A stretch of DNA of 62,042 nt from Sphingobacterium sp. (GCA_031253985.1 JAIRVH010000013.1:1-62042), one strand, 5' to 3'; shown: positions 51,987-61,524, counted from the stretch's first letter. Translations and numbers: made by a program. Notes: generated by a model not told the origin, from the sequence alone.

Positions 51987-54233
51987 TTAAATCATGGGCA
52001 GTTCCAATTCTACTGTTGTGCCCGCTCCGTTTTCTGACATAATCTTCATTTCTCCTTGTAGAAATGAAAGTCTTGATCTCACATTGTGCATTCCCGCCGA
52101 ATGCTGCAAATCGACACTTTCCATATCAAAACCCTTGCCATCATCTTCAATAGTGATATGTAAACGTTCTTTATGTGCAGAAAGTTGTATTAAAATAGTT
52201 GAAGCATCCGCATGCTTTAATGCGTTATTGACCAATTCCTGGATAATTCTATATAAAGAAATCTCCTGTTCAGTGCTTAAAGTTGATTCAAATTGCAAAA
52301 ATTCACATTCAACCTGGCACTTCGACTGGCTCATCCGGCTCGCATAATCTCTTAAAGCCTCTTTCAATCCATATTTTACGATTAAATCAGGCATAAGATT
52401 ATGAGCGAGCCGACGAAGTTCATCAACAGCTCCGTCCAACAAATCAATACTTCGATCAATTCCTTCCTTTACGCCACCCTTTTCTAGGGTATTTTTACTG
52501 ATGGACGATAAACCCAATTTGGTGCTTGACAATAAACCACCCAGACCATCATGCAAATCTCGGGCAAGGCGGGTACGCTCTTTCTCCTCTCCTGCGAGCA
52601 TCGCAGTTAGATTTTTAATTGCATGTTGCTGATTATTCTTTTCTATTTCAAGTTCATGCAAATGTTCCTTTTGCTTCAATGCCTTTGAACGCTGCCAATA
52701 GGCATAAAACAATAACATGATCACGATCAAACAACTAATAAATAACCAGATATAGATCGAATTCATTCGTGATTTGAAGGCGATCTGTTTTTTCGAGACA
52801 TCAAGCTCTTGCAAGCGCTGTTCATTTTCCAGTCGGCTTAATTGCAGATCCTGCTCCTTCTTATCGCGTTCGAGCTGCAATACTTTAAGTTGCTGGGTCC
52901 GATTCATTTCATTTAACTTCAGATTCTCCACCAATTGATGCTGCCTGTCATTCAATGCTTTCATCAATCTGATCTGCTGTTCTTTTTTCTCACCTTCCAA
53001 TCGAAGACGCATTAACTTTTGGTTTTGCAGCTCACGTTCATACTTCAGCTCCAGCTGCTTCGTCTTATCCAGTTTGTCCGAATTAAAAGCCTTTTCAAAG
53101 ACGTCTATATAGCTTTTTTGATAGTTGAAAGCTTCTTCATATTTTCCTTCCTCCACACTTACTTCGGCCAATCTGCTAAATAGGCTTAATCCTACCTGAT
53201 AATCATAATGAGGCTCCTGTTGGAGATTATACAGCGCTTGCTGTAAATATTTTTTACCTTCCTCACGACGTCCCAATTTAAAGGATTCATCTGCCAGAAC
53301 ACCATACGCGGGTATTGTAATTGCATATTGGCCTGTTTCGGCTGCGATATCTAGGGCCTGTTTCGCATATGATATTGCTTTTTTACCACCGTTATCAGGA
53401 TAAAACTCATGGTACAGATTTGCCAGGTTGACAGAAACATATGCTAAATCAGTCGGATTAACCAGATTTTTCTCCTGATCTTTAACCAAATTATATGCGT
53501 CAAGATAATGCTGCTCTGCTTTCCTCAATAAATTGCGATCTGCATTATTTGATCTATACTCCTCTTCAAATAAGTAACCGGCCTGCATATAGGCATCAAA
53601 TAAACTATTGATGTTTTTTCCTTCCTTCGCCGTTTCCAACAAAAGTGATGTATACTTCTCCTGGAAATCGTAGTTACGCTGATTCGCATAGATCGCTGTA
53701 AGCTCTTTATAAACCGCCAATTTTCGGGCAATATTTGCCTCAGTCTGTGGCGCCTTCTCCAAAAATGAAATTGCCTTGTGAAACTGGGCAACAGCCTCAT
53801 CTTCCTTATTCTGGCGCGTCATAATCCATCCACCGCAATAATGAACATAGCCCTTGATGCCATTATCGTTAACAATGGGGAGCACAGATTTAGCATGTTC
53901 TAAATAATAACGTGATTTTTCAAATGCATGATCGTTAAAGCTGTTCATAGCTGCAATACAATTCAAGTAGGCATAATATTGTTTGTCAGGATAATTTCTG
54001 GCCAGCTGAATATTATCATTCAGCAATTGACTGGCCAGTGCTTTCTCATTATTAAAATATAAAGCTTGTGCATATTTTCCAGTCAATACAAAACGCTCCC
54101 TACTCCCTAGGGGAAGACTGTAATACGATTTTTTTAACTCCTGCAGTTGTTCTTGGGCAAAAACAGTAAAACAGACACACAAAAAGACAAAGAATATTAG
54201 TATCGATCTCCAAAAAGTTTGAATGTACCCCAT
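51987..54233 (-). CDS. TPR-containing sensor histidine kinase (NarL-type, HisKA_3)
   Basis: A 748-aa membrane kinase. Signal peptide (residues 1-27), TPR-rich periplasmic region (about 55-400), coiled coil (about 400-495, many Gln/Leu/Lys repeats), one transmembrane helix IYIWLFISCLIVIMLLFYAY near 500-520, then a HisKA_3 domain with phospho-acceptor in RLARDLHDGLGG near 572, and an ATPase domain (LVNNALKHADAS near 680, DDGKGFD near 708). The response regulator follows immediately. Periplasmic TPRs suggest sensing a peptide or envelope protein. Confidence 0.93.
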   Translation of the reverse strand: MGYIQTFWRSILIFFVFLCVCFTVFAQEQLQELKKSYYSLPLGSRERFVLTGKYAQALYFNNEKALASQLLNDNIQLARNYPDKQYYAYLNCIAAMNSFNDHAFEKSRYYLEHAKSVLPIVNDNGIKGYVHYCGGWIMTRQNKEDEAVAQFHKAISFLEKAPQTEANIARKLAVYKELTAIYANQRNYDFQEKYTSLLLETAKEGKNINSLFDAYMQAGYLFEEEYRSNNADRNLLRKAEQHYLDAYNLVKDQEKNLVNPTDLAYVSVNLANLYHEFYPDNGGKKAISYAKQALDIAAETGQYAITIPAYGVLADESFKLGRREEGKKYLQQALYNLQQEPHYDYQVGLSLFSRLAEVSVEEGKYEEAFNYQKSYIDVFEKAFNSDKLDKTKQLELKYERELQNQKLMRLRLEGEKKEQQIRLMKALNDRQHQLVENLKLNEMNRTQQLKVLQLERDKKEQDLQLSRLENEQRLQELDVSKKQIAFKSRMNSIYIWLFISCLIVIMLLFYAYWQRSKALKQKEHLHELEIEKNNQQHAIKNLTAMLAGEEKERTRLARDLHDGLGGLLSSTKLGLSSISKNTLEKGGVKEGIDRSIDLLDGAVDELRRLAHNLMPDLIVKYGLKEALRDYASRMSQSKCQVECEFLQFESTLSTEQEISLYRIIQELVNNALKHADASTILIQLSAHKERLHITIEDDGKGFDMESVDLQHSAGMHNVRSRLSFLQGEMKIMSENGAGTTVELELPMI

Positions 54234-54385
54234 AAATCAATTATTGCTTCCAGCTAGTGAATAGGCCAAACTTAGATAAATTTACCCTTATACGCAATTA
54301 ATTATCTTAAATAGAGGATACAGGAACACTGTTATTGTCCTTATTAACTGAAGGTTGACCAGTAAAAAATTGTACCTTTATAACG

Positions 54386-54715
54386 ATGAAGTACATATAT
54401 CTTTTTCTTGCCATAGCTGCTGAGATCCTAGCAACTACTTTCCTCAAAAAGTCGGAAGGCTTTACGCTTTTTAAACCGACCCTGATCTGTATCGTTGGTT
54501 ATATCGTCGCCTTTTACTTTTTAAGTATTACCCTCAAATACTTACCCGTCGGTATATCCTATGCAATTTGGTCCGGTGTAGGTATTGTAGCAATTACATT
54601 AATTGGCATGTTCTTATTTAAGCAAATCCCCGATACAGCTGCTATTATCGGGATGACATTGATCGTCGCTGGCGTCATTATTATCAATCTGTTTTCAAAA
54701 ATGGGCGCACATTAG
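54386..54715 (+). CDS. SMR family multidrug efflux transporter (EmrE/QacE-like)
   Basis: A 109-aa protein with four transmembrane helices. The essential membrane-embedded Glu is Glu13 in LAIAAEILATTFLK, and helix 3-4 contain the family's ISYAIWSGVGIVAITLIG and AAIIGMTLIVAGVIIINL. It works as a dimer, exchanging protons for cationic drugs or guanidinium. The second subunit gene of paired types is absent, so it is probably a homodimer of the EmrE/Qac or Gdx type. It is followed by a DEAD-box-like gene with its own promoter. Confidence 0.95.
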   Translation: MKYIYLFLAIAAEILATTFLKKSEGFTLFKPTLICIVGYIVAFYFLSITLKYLPVGISYAIWSGVGIVAITLIGMFLFKQIPDTAAIIGMTLIVAGVIIINLFSKMGAH

Positions 54716-54728
54716 CTGATCTAAGATC

Positions 54729-54744
54729 TAAATTTGTATTTTTG
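54729..54744 (+). promoter_or_regulatory. Two tandem -7 boxes before DEAD-box-like gene
   Basis: TAAATTTG (54729-54736) and TATTTTTG (54737-54744) both fit TAnnTTTG, directly adjoining, 25 nt before the start codon. A good -33 is not evident. Confidence 0.5.
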
Positions 54745-54768
54745 TAACTTACATAAATTAAAGGATAC

Positions 54769-56067
54769 GTGTCGTTAGAGAAACTAAAACTTAGCAAAAG
54801 ATTGACTGCTACGATGACTGAACTCGGTTATCTGGCTCCAAAGGAAATTCAAAGTAGATGCATTTCCAGAATTCTTGGTGGACAGGATGTAATTGCCATT
54901 GCTCCCGAGGGTGCTGGCAAAACCACTACTTATGTCTTATCGACCTTGATGAAGCTGAAATTCACCACAGATGAAGCTCCAAAGTTTTTGATCTTGGCGC
55001 CTAATGAAGAACGTATCGACGAAATTGTTGAGAGATTCTACCAGTTAAGCAAAAATAAAGGTCTTCGCATCATTGGATTGCGGGCTTCAGGCAGCATGGA
55101 AGAAGAAATTGAAGAACTCGTTGATGGAAAAGACATCGTTGTAGCTACTCCAAACCGAGCAAGGGCTATTTATCTTAAACTGGCCTTGAATCTCAACCGT
55201 ATTCAGACATTAATTATCGATGATGCTGAAGAGATTATCAAACAAGGAATGCAAAATACGGTAAGGGAATTGGCCGAAAGCTGTGGAAAAGTACAACATT
55301 TGGTTTTCAGTACTGTTGAACACCAAAAACTTTATGACATGATCGACAATTTCATGAATGAAAATTGTGCCTCAGTCGAAATAGATGAACTTGAAAACGA
55401 CACTGTCGACACCCTAGATCTGCTATTATATCATGTTCCTAATTTCACAACGAAGATCAATTTATTAAATCTACTGTTGCAGGATAAAGAAGTATTTCAA
55501 AAAGCAGTTGTCTTTGTAAACTCGAAGCTTACTGCCCAAAAGTTGGCCAGCAGTTTGTTCAGTAGCAATAAAGAAGAAATTGCTATATTAAATCCATTGT
55601 TTTACGATGATTTTGGCTATGAGACCATAGAAGATTTCAAGGAAAACGGTCAATCTCGCGTGTTGATTATTGCACGGGAAAATACAAATGACGTGGATCT
55701 TTCCGCTGTTCCATTCATTTTTCAATTTGAACTACCGAATGAGAAGGAAGCATTCCTGAATCATCTTGTCAAAAATGACGAAAATGAAGAATCGGTCGTG
55801 TTGACTTTCACAACAGATCTGGAATTACCAATGGTCAAGAAAATTGAACAGGCCGTCGGTAAAAGAATGGATGTTTTGGAATTACCTGAGGATCTTGCAA
55901 TTTATAATCCCATCACCGACAAGAAGAAAAAGTCGAGCAAGGAGGAAGATAAAGAAGATCTTTCCCGTGGTGGCGCTTTTCACCAAAAGAAAGAAAGCAA
56001 TGCCAAGACTTTTAATTATGGGGGTGGCGAAAAGGCAAAGATGACGATGAAAATGAAAAAGAAATAA
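54769..56067 (+). CDS. Degenerate DEAD-box RNA helicase-like protein
   Basis: It has a two-domain helicase core with a basic C-terminal tail, starting at GTG 54769. Preserved: the Q motif (Gln28 in PKEIQSRC) and Walker A APEGAGKTTT at 45-54. Altered: motif II reads DDAE at 151-154 instead of DEAD, motif III STV instead of SAT, and motif VI (HRIGRTGR) is missing where FQFELPNEKEAFLNHL occurs. So ATP binding may persist while coupling to RNA unwinding is doubtful. It may be a structural relative, for example in ribosome or RNA metabolism. It lies after the SMR transporter, and a strong terminator follows. Confidence 0.85.
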   Translation: MSLEKLKLSKRLTATMTELGYLAPKEIQSRCISRILGGQDVIAIAPEGAGKTTTYVLSTLMKLKFTTDEAPKFLILAPNEERIDEIVERFYQLSKNKGLRIIGLRASGSMEEEIEELVDGKDIVVATPNRARAIYLKLALNLNRIQTLIIDDAEEIIKQGMQNTVRELAESCGKVQHLVFSTVEHQKLYDMIDNFMNENCASVEIDELENDTVDTLDLLLYHVPNFTTKINLLNLLLQDKEVFQKAVVFVNSKLTAQKLASSLFSSNKEEIAILNPLFYDDFGYETIEDFKENGQSRVLIIARENTNDVDLSAVPFIFQFELPNEKEAFLNHLVKNDENEESVVLTFTTDLELPMVKKIEQAVGKRMDVLELPEDLAIYNPITDKKKKSSKEEDKEDLSRGGAFHQKKESNAKTFNYGGGEKAKMTMKMKKK

Positions 56068-56096
56068 AAAAGGGAAGTTTAATACTTCCCTTTTTT
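56066..56096 (+). terminator. Rho-independent terminator
   Basis: AGGGAAGT (56071-56078) pairs with ACTTCCCT (56084-56091), flanked by an A run and a T6 tract. The stem overlaps the stop region of the DEAD-box-like gene. Confidence 0.9.
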
Positions 56097-56161
56097 ATTT
56101 CTTGCTGAAGGATGAATGCTGCTCCAATAAATCTGTTTCACTACGCTAATCTCCGGGCAGT

Positions 56162-57256
56162 TTATTTTAAAACCTTCTTTAACAATTTTATATAAGCATT
56201 TGCAATACGCTCCATTCCCTGATCATTTGGATGAGCATAGTCCACAGTTGAATTCAGGTCCAAATTAAGCTCTTGGCTCGGCAACAGGAAAAGCTGGCGA
56301 ACGCCTTTCGATTGTAATTTTTCAAACGTTGCTTTCAGTACGCGGCTGCTTTGCTGATACTCTGCATTTTTATCGTCATTGAAAACTTCTGCTATACTCC
56401 CCGAACTATGCTGTGTCAAAATAATAGGTGTTGTAGGATGTTCTTTTCTTAGAAATGTCACCGCATGGACCAACAAAGAATCCAATTGTTTTTCTGTTAA
56501 TGACTTCGAAATAGCCAGGTTGGGAATACAATCGAGCACATAACAGGCGGCATCCTCTTGGTTCATCATATTTAAAATAGGTTGCTCCAGTCGGCCATTT
56601 CCGGAGAAACATAAATTGATCACTTCGTGATTAAATGCTCTTCCGACTTGACTCGTCCAAGCCAAACCAGGGCGACTTGTGCACGCACCCTGTCCAATCG
56701 ACGTACCATAAATGACTATTGGTTTTGCCGCAGTAGTATGGGTGTATGTTAATTTTTCAGTATTAGGAACCCCTATCTTCAACCACTTAACTGTATTGTA
56801 CAAAGGTAGATACAGCCGGTAGTTAAACTTTTCATTACGCCCAATATTTTTCCAGGTATATGAAATGGTGTCCGAAAAATCATAATTCCCATAAGCCCAC
56901 TTCCATTCTTTCTTAACAGTGTCATAAGCATAAAGATCCACGCCACTGACACCAGTTGTTGGCATATGAGGCATATTTAAACCTCCTGCCACTTGATATT
57001 GAACGGTTATTTCGGGAGAAGAAGTTTGAAAGTCTATATAGAATCCAGCACTGTTTTTCCCAAGTTCCCATACAGGTTTACGTACCTGGCTTTCCAATTC
57101 ATCGGGAAGCCGGTTAAATCCAGAAAGCCTCTGATTCTCCAGTCTACCTTCCACATGTTTATCTTCAAGTGGAGAAAACCAACTATAATTCTCCTGCGCT
57201 TTGATGGCAGAAAAAGACAACAGCAAGAAAGCTGTCAACGCAACTTTTGAAAACAT
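56162..57256 (-). CDS. Exported SGNH/GDSL hydrolase
   Basis: Signal peptide (MFSKVALTAFLLLSFSAIKA), then a beta-sandwich N-terminal region (about 25-170) and an SGNH hydrolase domain (about 180-364). Catalytic Ser in YGTSIGQG near 185, the Gly block in CFSGNGRL, the Asn-containing block VLDCIPNL and the C-terminal Asp/His pair in DYAHPNDQG. The architecture (sandwich plus SGNH) is that of carbohydrate esterases such as SsfX3-like deacetylases. It may remove acyl groups from polysaccharides outside the cell. It is monocistronic. Confidence 0.88.
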   Translation of the reverse strand: MFSKVALTAFLLLSFSAIKAQENYSWFSPLEDKHVEGRLENQRLSGFNRLPDELESQVRKPVWELGKNSAGFYIDFQTSSPEITVQYQVAGGLNMPHMPTTGVSGVDLYAYDTVKKEWKWAYGNYDFSDTISYTWKNIGRNEKFNYRLYLPLYNTVKWLKIGVPNTEKLTYTHTTAAKPIVIYGTSIGQGACTSRPGLAWTSQVGRAFNHEVINLCFSGNGRLEQPILNMMNQEDAACYVLDCIPNLAISKSLTEKQLDSLLVHAVTFLRKEHPTTPIILTQHSSGSIAEVFNDDKNAEYQQSSRVLKATFEKLQSKGVRQLFLLPSQELNLDLNSTVDYAHPNDQGMERIANAYIKLLKKVLK

Positions 57257-57292
57257 ACAATAATTTAGCTTTATTTGGGTGCAATTGATTAT

Positions 57293-57317
57293 AAAAAAGG
57301 AGCCTATTGGCTCCTTT
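57293..57317 (-). terminator. Terminator of recQ-kdsA operon
   Basis: AAAGGAGCC (57296-57304) pairs with GGCTCCTTT (57309-57317), TATT loop. On the minus strand it continues into TTTTTTAT. It lies 23 nt after the kdsA stop. Confidence 0.9.
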
Positions 57318-57339
57318 CTATTGCGATTTATTTATTATA

Positions 57340-58155
57340 CTATAAAATAGCTTGTCTAACGCGTACCAGTTTCTCCATCAAACCTTCCAGCAAATCCAAA
57401 TGCAACATATTAGCACCATCGGATTTCGCATTTGCGGGATCAGGATGTGTTTCGATAAATAGCCCATCAGCCCCCACGGCGATTGCTGCTTTCGCGATCG
57501 TTTCAATCAGCGCAGGCTTTCCGCCTGTAACACCAGAAGTCTGATTCGGCTGCTGTAAGGAATGGGTACAGTCCATAACAGTAGGTACATTAAAGGAGCG
57601 CATTTCGGGAATCCCTCTATAATCAACAATGAGATCCTGGTAACCAAATGTATTGCCACGATCAGTTAAAAAGACTTTCTCATTCCCTGATTCTACAATT
57701 TTATCTACCGCAAATTTCATGGAACCCGCACTCAAAAACTGACCTTTCTTTACGTTTACGACCTTGTTTGTTTTTGCTGCCGCAACCAGTAAATCAGTTT
57801 GGCGACACAAAAATGCAGGAATCTGAAGAACATCAACATAGGCCGCTGCCATCTCTGCTTCATGACTTTCATGGATATCCGTAACAGTCGGTACACCGAA
57901 AGTCTTCCCCACTTTTTCCAAAATCTTCAAAGCTTTCTCATCCCCAATCCCCATAAAAGAGTCAAGGCGAGATCTATTTGCCTTACGATAAGATCCCTTA
58001 AAAATGTACGGAATATTAAGTTTATCTGTAATAGTGACAATCTTTTCAGCAATACGCAAAGCGATTTCTTCCCCTTCAATTGCACATGGCCCCGCCATTA
58101 AAAAGAAATTCTGCGATGTCCCATTCTTGATTTCGGGAATGTATTTGTTAATCAT
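57340..58155 (-). CDS. kdsA: 3-deoxy-8-phosphooctulonate synthase (KDO-8-phosphate synthase)
   Basis: Condenses phosphoenolpyruvate with arabinose 5-phosphate to KDO-8-P, the precursor of the KDO sugar of the outer membrane LPS core. Seen: MAGPCAIEG near 19 (the PEP-binding start; the Cys in AGPC marks metal-dependent class members), IFKGSYRKANRSR, LQIPAFLCRQTDLL, NVKKGQF, LTDRGNTFGY, DCTHSLQQPN and FIETHPDPANAKSDGANM. Length 271 is typical. It starts 14 nt after recQ on the same strand. kdsD, supplying arabinose 5-phosphate, lies across the divergent promoter. Confidence 0.97.
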   Translation of the reverse strand: MINKYIPEIKNGTSQNFFLMAGPCAIEGEEIALRIAEKIVTITDKLNIPYIFKGSYRKANRSRLDSFMGIGDEKALKILEKVGKTFGVPTVTDIHESHEAEMAAAYVDVLQIPAFLCRQTDLLVAAAKTNKVVNVKKGQFLSAGSMKFAVDKIVESGNEKVFLTDRGNTFGYQDLIVDYRGIPEMRSFNVPTVMDCTHSLQQPNQTSGVTGGKPALIETIAKAAIAVGADGLFIETHPDPANAKSDGANMLHLDLLEGLMEKLVRVRQAIL

Positions 58156-58169
58156 ATAATTATAAAAAA

Positions 58170-60359
58170 TTAATTGCCGAGTTCTGATAAAAATTTGATG
58201 CGCATCAACTGGAGATCCTCATAATTATAATCGTCTCCTCCTAATTCCTTAAGCGCATCATTAATTGAATCAGTCTCTGCTGTCTTAAAATAGTCATATA
58301 CCTCATCCTGGCGATCCTCATCAATGACCTCATCAATAAAGTAATTGATATTGATTTTGGTTCCTGCGTTTACGATCGTCTCAATTTCTTTCAATATCTC
58401 CTCATAGGTGATCCCTTTAGCTGAAGCAATATCATCCAAAGCAATTTTACGATCGATATTTTGAATAATAGATACCTTTAACGCGGATTTGTTCGCTGTA
58501 CTCTTAATAACAAGATCTACCGGTCTATCAATTTCATTTTCTTCTACATAGTCCTTTATCAACGCAATAAATGGTGCTCCAAATTTGATTGCTTTACCAT
58601 TTCCAACGCCTTGAATCTGTTTCAATTCATCAATGGTGATCGGATAATGCGTACACATCTCTTCCAACGAGGGGTCCTGAAAGATGACAAACGGAGGCAG
58701 CGACTTGCTTTTTGCAATTTTCTTACGTAGATCTTTGAGCATACCCAGCAATACGGTATCTAAAGCACCTGTGCCATGCCCTGTATCTTCCGAATTGGCA
58801 TTATCTCCACCTTCAATCGGCCGGTTCAAAACAAATTTTAGCTGATAAGGATTAGCTAAATAATGCCTGCCAATATCTGTTAATTTTAAGAGGCCATAAT
58901 GATCAATATCTTTTTCAATAAAGTTATCCAAAACCGCTTGTCTGAGTAGCGATTTCCAATAGATAACGCCTTTCTCTTTACCCGTTCCGAAAAGACGGTG
59001 TTCATCATGTTTATAGGAAGATACCGGTTGGTTATTTTGACCCATCATGACGTTAATCACGTGATGATCATCAAATTTCTCTCCCTGCTCCTGAATAAAG
59101 CCCAGTACATTTTTTAAAGACTCTTCCGCCTCAAAATATTCTTTCTCCGAGCGGCAGTTATCGCACATGTTGCTACAACCCTGTTCGTCAAAATTTTCTC
59201 CAAAGTAGTGAAGGATCTGTTTACGACGACATACCGCAGACTCGGAATAATCAATAACTTCTTTTAAAATCTGTGTACCAATCTCGCGTTCAGCCACAGG
59301 TTTATCTTTCATAAATTTTGTCAGCTTTTCAACATCTTTTTCCGAGTAAAAAGCCAAACAATAACCATCACCTCCATCACGGCCAGCACGTCCTGTTTCC
59401 TGATAATATCCTTCCATGGATTTTGGAATATCATGGTGAATAACATAACGAACATCAGGTTTGTCTATTCCCATACCGAAAGCGATAGTCGCCACAATAA
59501 CTTCGACGTCTTCCATCAAAAATTTATCCTGCGTATCCGCTCTTGTTTTCGCATCTAGACCAGCATGATAAGGTAAAGCTTTGATGCCGTTCAGGTTCAG
59601 CACTTCACTGATTTCCTCTACTTTCTTACGGCTTAAGCAATAAACTATACCGGTCTTACCCGATTTGGTTTTGATAAAACGAACGATCTCTTTAACTACA
59701 TCCTTTTTGGGCCGCACCTCGTAATACAAATTGCTCCGGTTAAATGATGATTTAAATAATACAGCATCATTCATCTGTAAATTTTTACGGATATCCGACT
59801 GAACTTTGGGAGTAGCAGTCGCCGTAAGTGCGATAATAGGAATATTGGCCCCTATTTCGTTAATTACCTGACGTATCTTACGATATTCTGGTCTGAAATC
59901 GTGCCCCCATTCGGAAATACAATGCGCTTCGTCAACCGCTACGAAAGACACGGTAATCTGATGTAAGAATTCCAGGTTATCTTGCTTAGCAAGTGATTCT
60001 GGAGCTACATACAGCAACTTCGTTTTCCCAGCGACTACATCATCCTTAACCTTTGTAATTTCGCTCTTATTCAGTGAGGAATTTAAAAAATGAGCGATAC
60101 TATCTTCGCCACCGAATGCACGAAGCTGATCTACCTGGTTTTTCATTAAAGCAATCAACGGAGAAATAACAATTGCAGTTCCCTCACTCATGAGAGCAGG
60201 AAGCTGATAGCAAATTGATTTCCCTCCTCCGGTTGGCATAATTACAAAGGTATCTCTTCTTTGAAGAATACTAGTTATAATTGCCTCTTGATCCCCTTTA
60301 AAAGTATCAAAACCAAAAAAATCTTGTAAATTGTCGAAAAGTGATTTTTCTATTTCCAT
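58170..60359 (-). CDS. recQ: ATP-dependent DNA helicase RecQ
   Basis: A 3'-5' DNA helicase for recombination and fork repair. Walker A PTGGGKSICYQ near 42, DEAH box AVDEAHCISEWGHDFRPEYR near 140, motif VI YYQETGRAGRDG near 322, RecQ zinc domain (Cys at CRRKQ, CSNMCDNC near 375-402), winged-helix RQC domain (about 415-520), and HRDC (about 540-610; FQDPSLEEMC, LKQIQGVGNGKA). A further 110 C-terminal residues form an acidic helical extension (DRQDEVYDYFKTAETDS). 729 aa, typical for Bacteroidota RecQ. First gene of a recQ-kdsA operon. Confidence 0.97.
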   Translation of the reverse strand: MEIEKSLFDNLQDFFGFDTFKGDQEAIITSILQRRDTFVIMPTGGGKSICYQLPALMSEGTAIVISPLIALMKNQVDQLRAFGGEDSIAHFLNSSLNKSEITKVKDDVVAGKTKLLYVAPESLAKQDNLEFLHQITVSFVAVDEAHCISEWGHDFRPEYRKIRQVINEIGANIPIIALTATATPKVQSDIRKNLQMNDAVLFKSSFNRSNLYYEVRPKKDVVKEIVRFIKTKSGKTGIVYCLSRKKVEEISEVLNLNGIKALPYHAGLDAKTRADTQDKFLMEDVEVIVATIAFGMGIDKPDVRYVIHHDIPKSMEGYYQETGRAGRDGGDGYCLAFYSEKDVEKLTKFMKDKPVAEREIGTQILKEVIDYSESAVCRRKQILHYFGENFDEQGCSNMCDNCRSEKEYFEAEESLKNVLGFIQEQGEKFDDHHVINVMMGQNNQPVSSYKHDEHRLFGTGKEKGVIYWKSLLRQAVLDNFIEKDIDHYGLLKLTDIGRHYLANPYQLKFVLNRPIEGGDNANSEDTGHGTGALDTVLLGMLKDLRKKIAKSKSLPPFVIFQDPSLEEMCTHYPITIDELKQIQGVGNGKAIKFGAPFIALIKDYVEENEIDRPVDLVIKSTANKSALKVSIIQNIDRKIALDDIASAKGITYEEILKEIETIVNAGTKININYFIDEVIDEDRQDEVYDYFKTAETDSINDALKELGGDDYNYEDLQLMRIKFLSELGN

Positions 60360-60370
60360 TGCGCCTTGGG

Positions 60371-60378
60371 CAAAAATA
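60371..60378 (-). promoter_or_regulatory. -7 box TATTTTTG of recQ-kdsA
   Basis: TATTTTTG on the minus strand, 12 nt before the recQ ATG, would give a nearly leaderless transcript. The -33 is weak. Confidence 0.5.
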
Positions 60379-60415
60379 AGATAGATAAATGAAGAAATAA
60401 TCTTGAAAAATAATC

Positions 60416-60423
60416 TATTTTTG
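60416..60423 (+). promoter_or_regulatory. -7 box TATTTTTG of kdsD
   Basis: TATTTTTG, 37 nt before the kdsD GTG, same octamer as the divergent recQ box. The -33 is weak. Confidence 0.5.
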
Positions 60424-60460
60424 CAATCTATTCTAATACATAAAAGTAAGAGTATTTTTT

Positions 60461-61426
60461 GTGAAAAACAACTACGAAATAAAAAATATAGCTATTCAGG
60501 CTATTCAAGAAGAAGCTAAGGCAGTAGCTGCTTTAGCCCAATATATTGACGATGATTTTGTTACCGTTGTCGATCGTATTTTAAATCTGCAGGGTAGAGT
60601 AATCGTAACTGGAATTGGCAAAAGTGCCATTATCGCGCAAAAGATAGTTGCAACGCTCAATTCGACAGGTACACCATCGATCTTCATGCACGCAGCCGAT
60701 GCCATTCATGGAGATTTAGGCATTATCCAGCAAAATGATTTAATTATTGCGATCTCTAAGAGTGGCAACACACCTGAGATTAAAGTTCTTGTACCTTTTT
60801 TAAAGCAAACAAAGAATGTATTGGTGGCTTTGGTCGGAAACACCGAATCCTATTTGGCTAAAAATGCAGATTATATCTTGAATACCACGGTTGAGAAAGA
60901 AGCTTGCCCCAACAACCTCGCACCCACCTCGAGCACAACCGCTCAATTAGCGATGGGCGACGCCCTAGCCGTTGCGCTACAGGAATGCCGCGATTTTACA
61001 GACAAAGATTTTGCAAAGTATCATCCTGGGGGAGCATTAGGAAAAAAATTATATTTGCGGGTCAGCGATTTATCCGATCAGAACGGCAAACCTAGTGTCC
61101 AACAATCTGCCACAGTGAGCGATATCATCATCACCATTACACAGTTTAGATTAGGAGCGGTAGCCGTGTTGGAGGCCGACCACATCCTCGGCATCATCAC
61201 AGACGGTGATATCCGTCGTATGCTGGAGAAGCACACCGATTTGACGGCTATCACGGCAGCTGATATTATGGGTAGATCACCCAAAATTATCGACAAGCAT
61301 GAGCTCGCAGCAAATGCATTGCATATCATGCGAGAAAATAACATTACACAGCTATTGGTATCCGACAAAGGACATTATGATGGTATCATCCACATACAAG
61401 ATCTGCTAAAAGAAGGTATAATATAA
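60461..61426 (+). CDS. kdsD: Arabinose-5-phosphate isomerase (KpsF/GutQ/KdsD family)
   Basis: Converts ribulose 5-phosphate to arabinose 5-phosphate for KDO synthesis. SIS domain about 35-195 with GIGKSAIIAQKIVATLNSTG, HAADAIHGDLG and SKSGNTPEI, and LAPTSSTTAQLAMGDALAVAL near 150; two CBS domains about 208-321. Start is GTG 60461. Length 321 is normal. It diverges from recQ-kdsA, and kdsA uses its product, so the locus holds two steps of KDO synthesis around recQ. Confidence 0.95.
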   Translation: MKNNYEIKNIAIQAIQEEAKAVAALAQYIDDDFVTVVDRILNLQGRVIVTGIGKSAIIAQKIVATLNSTGTPSIFMHAADAIHGDLGIIQQNDLIIAISKSGNTPEIKVLVPFLKQTKNVLVALVGNTESYLAKNADYILNTTVEKEACPNNLAPTSSTTAQLAMGDALAVALQECRDFTDKDFAKYHPGGALGKKLYLRVSDLSDQNGKPSVQQSATVSDIIITITQFRLGAVAVLEADHILGIITDGDIRRMLEKHTDLTAITAADIMGRSPKIIDKHELAANALHIMRENNITQLLVSDKGHYDGIIHIQDLLKEGII

Positions 61427-61470
61427 CTGTAATAAAGTTGTTAGATGTAAAATAAATTGGTAATAAATAT

Positions 61471-61478
61471 TACATTTG
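61471..61478 (+). promoter_or_regulatory. -7 box TACATTTG of DUF1573 gene
   Basis: TACATTTG fits TAnnTTTG, 46 nt before ATG 61525. No clear -33. Confidence 0.5.
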
Positions 61479-61524
61479 GCATATCAGTTGTACTATTTTA
61501 ATCGTAAAGTAATATATTAGAAGC

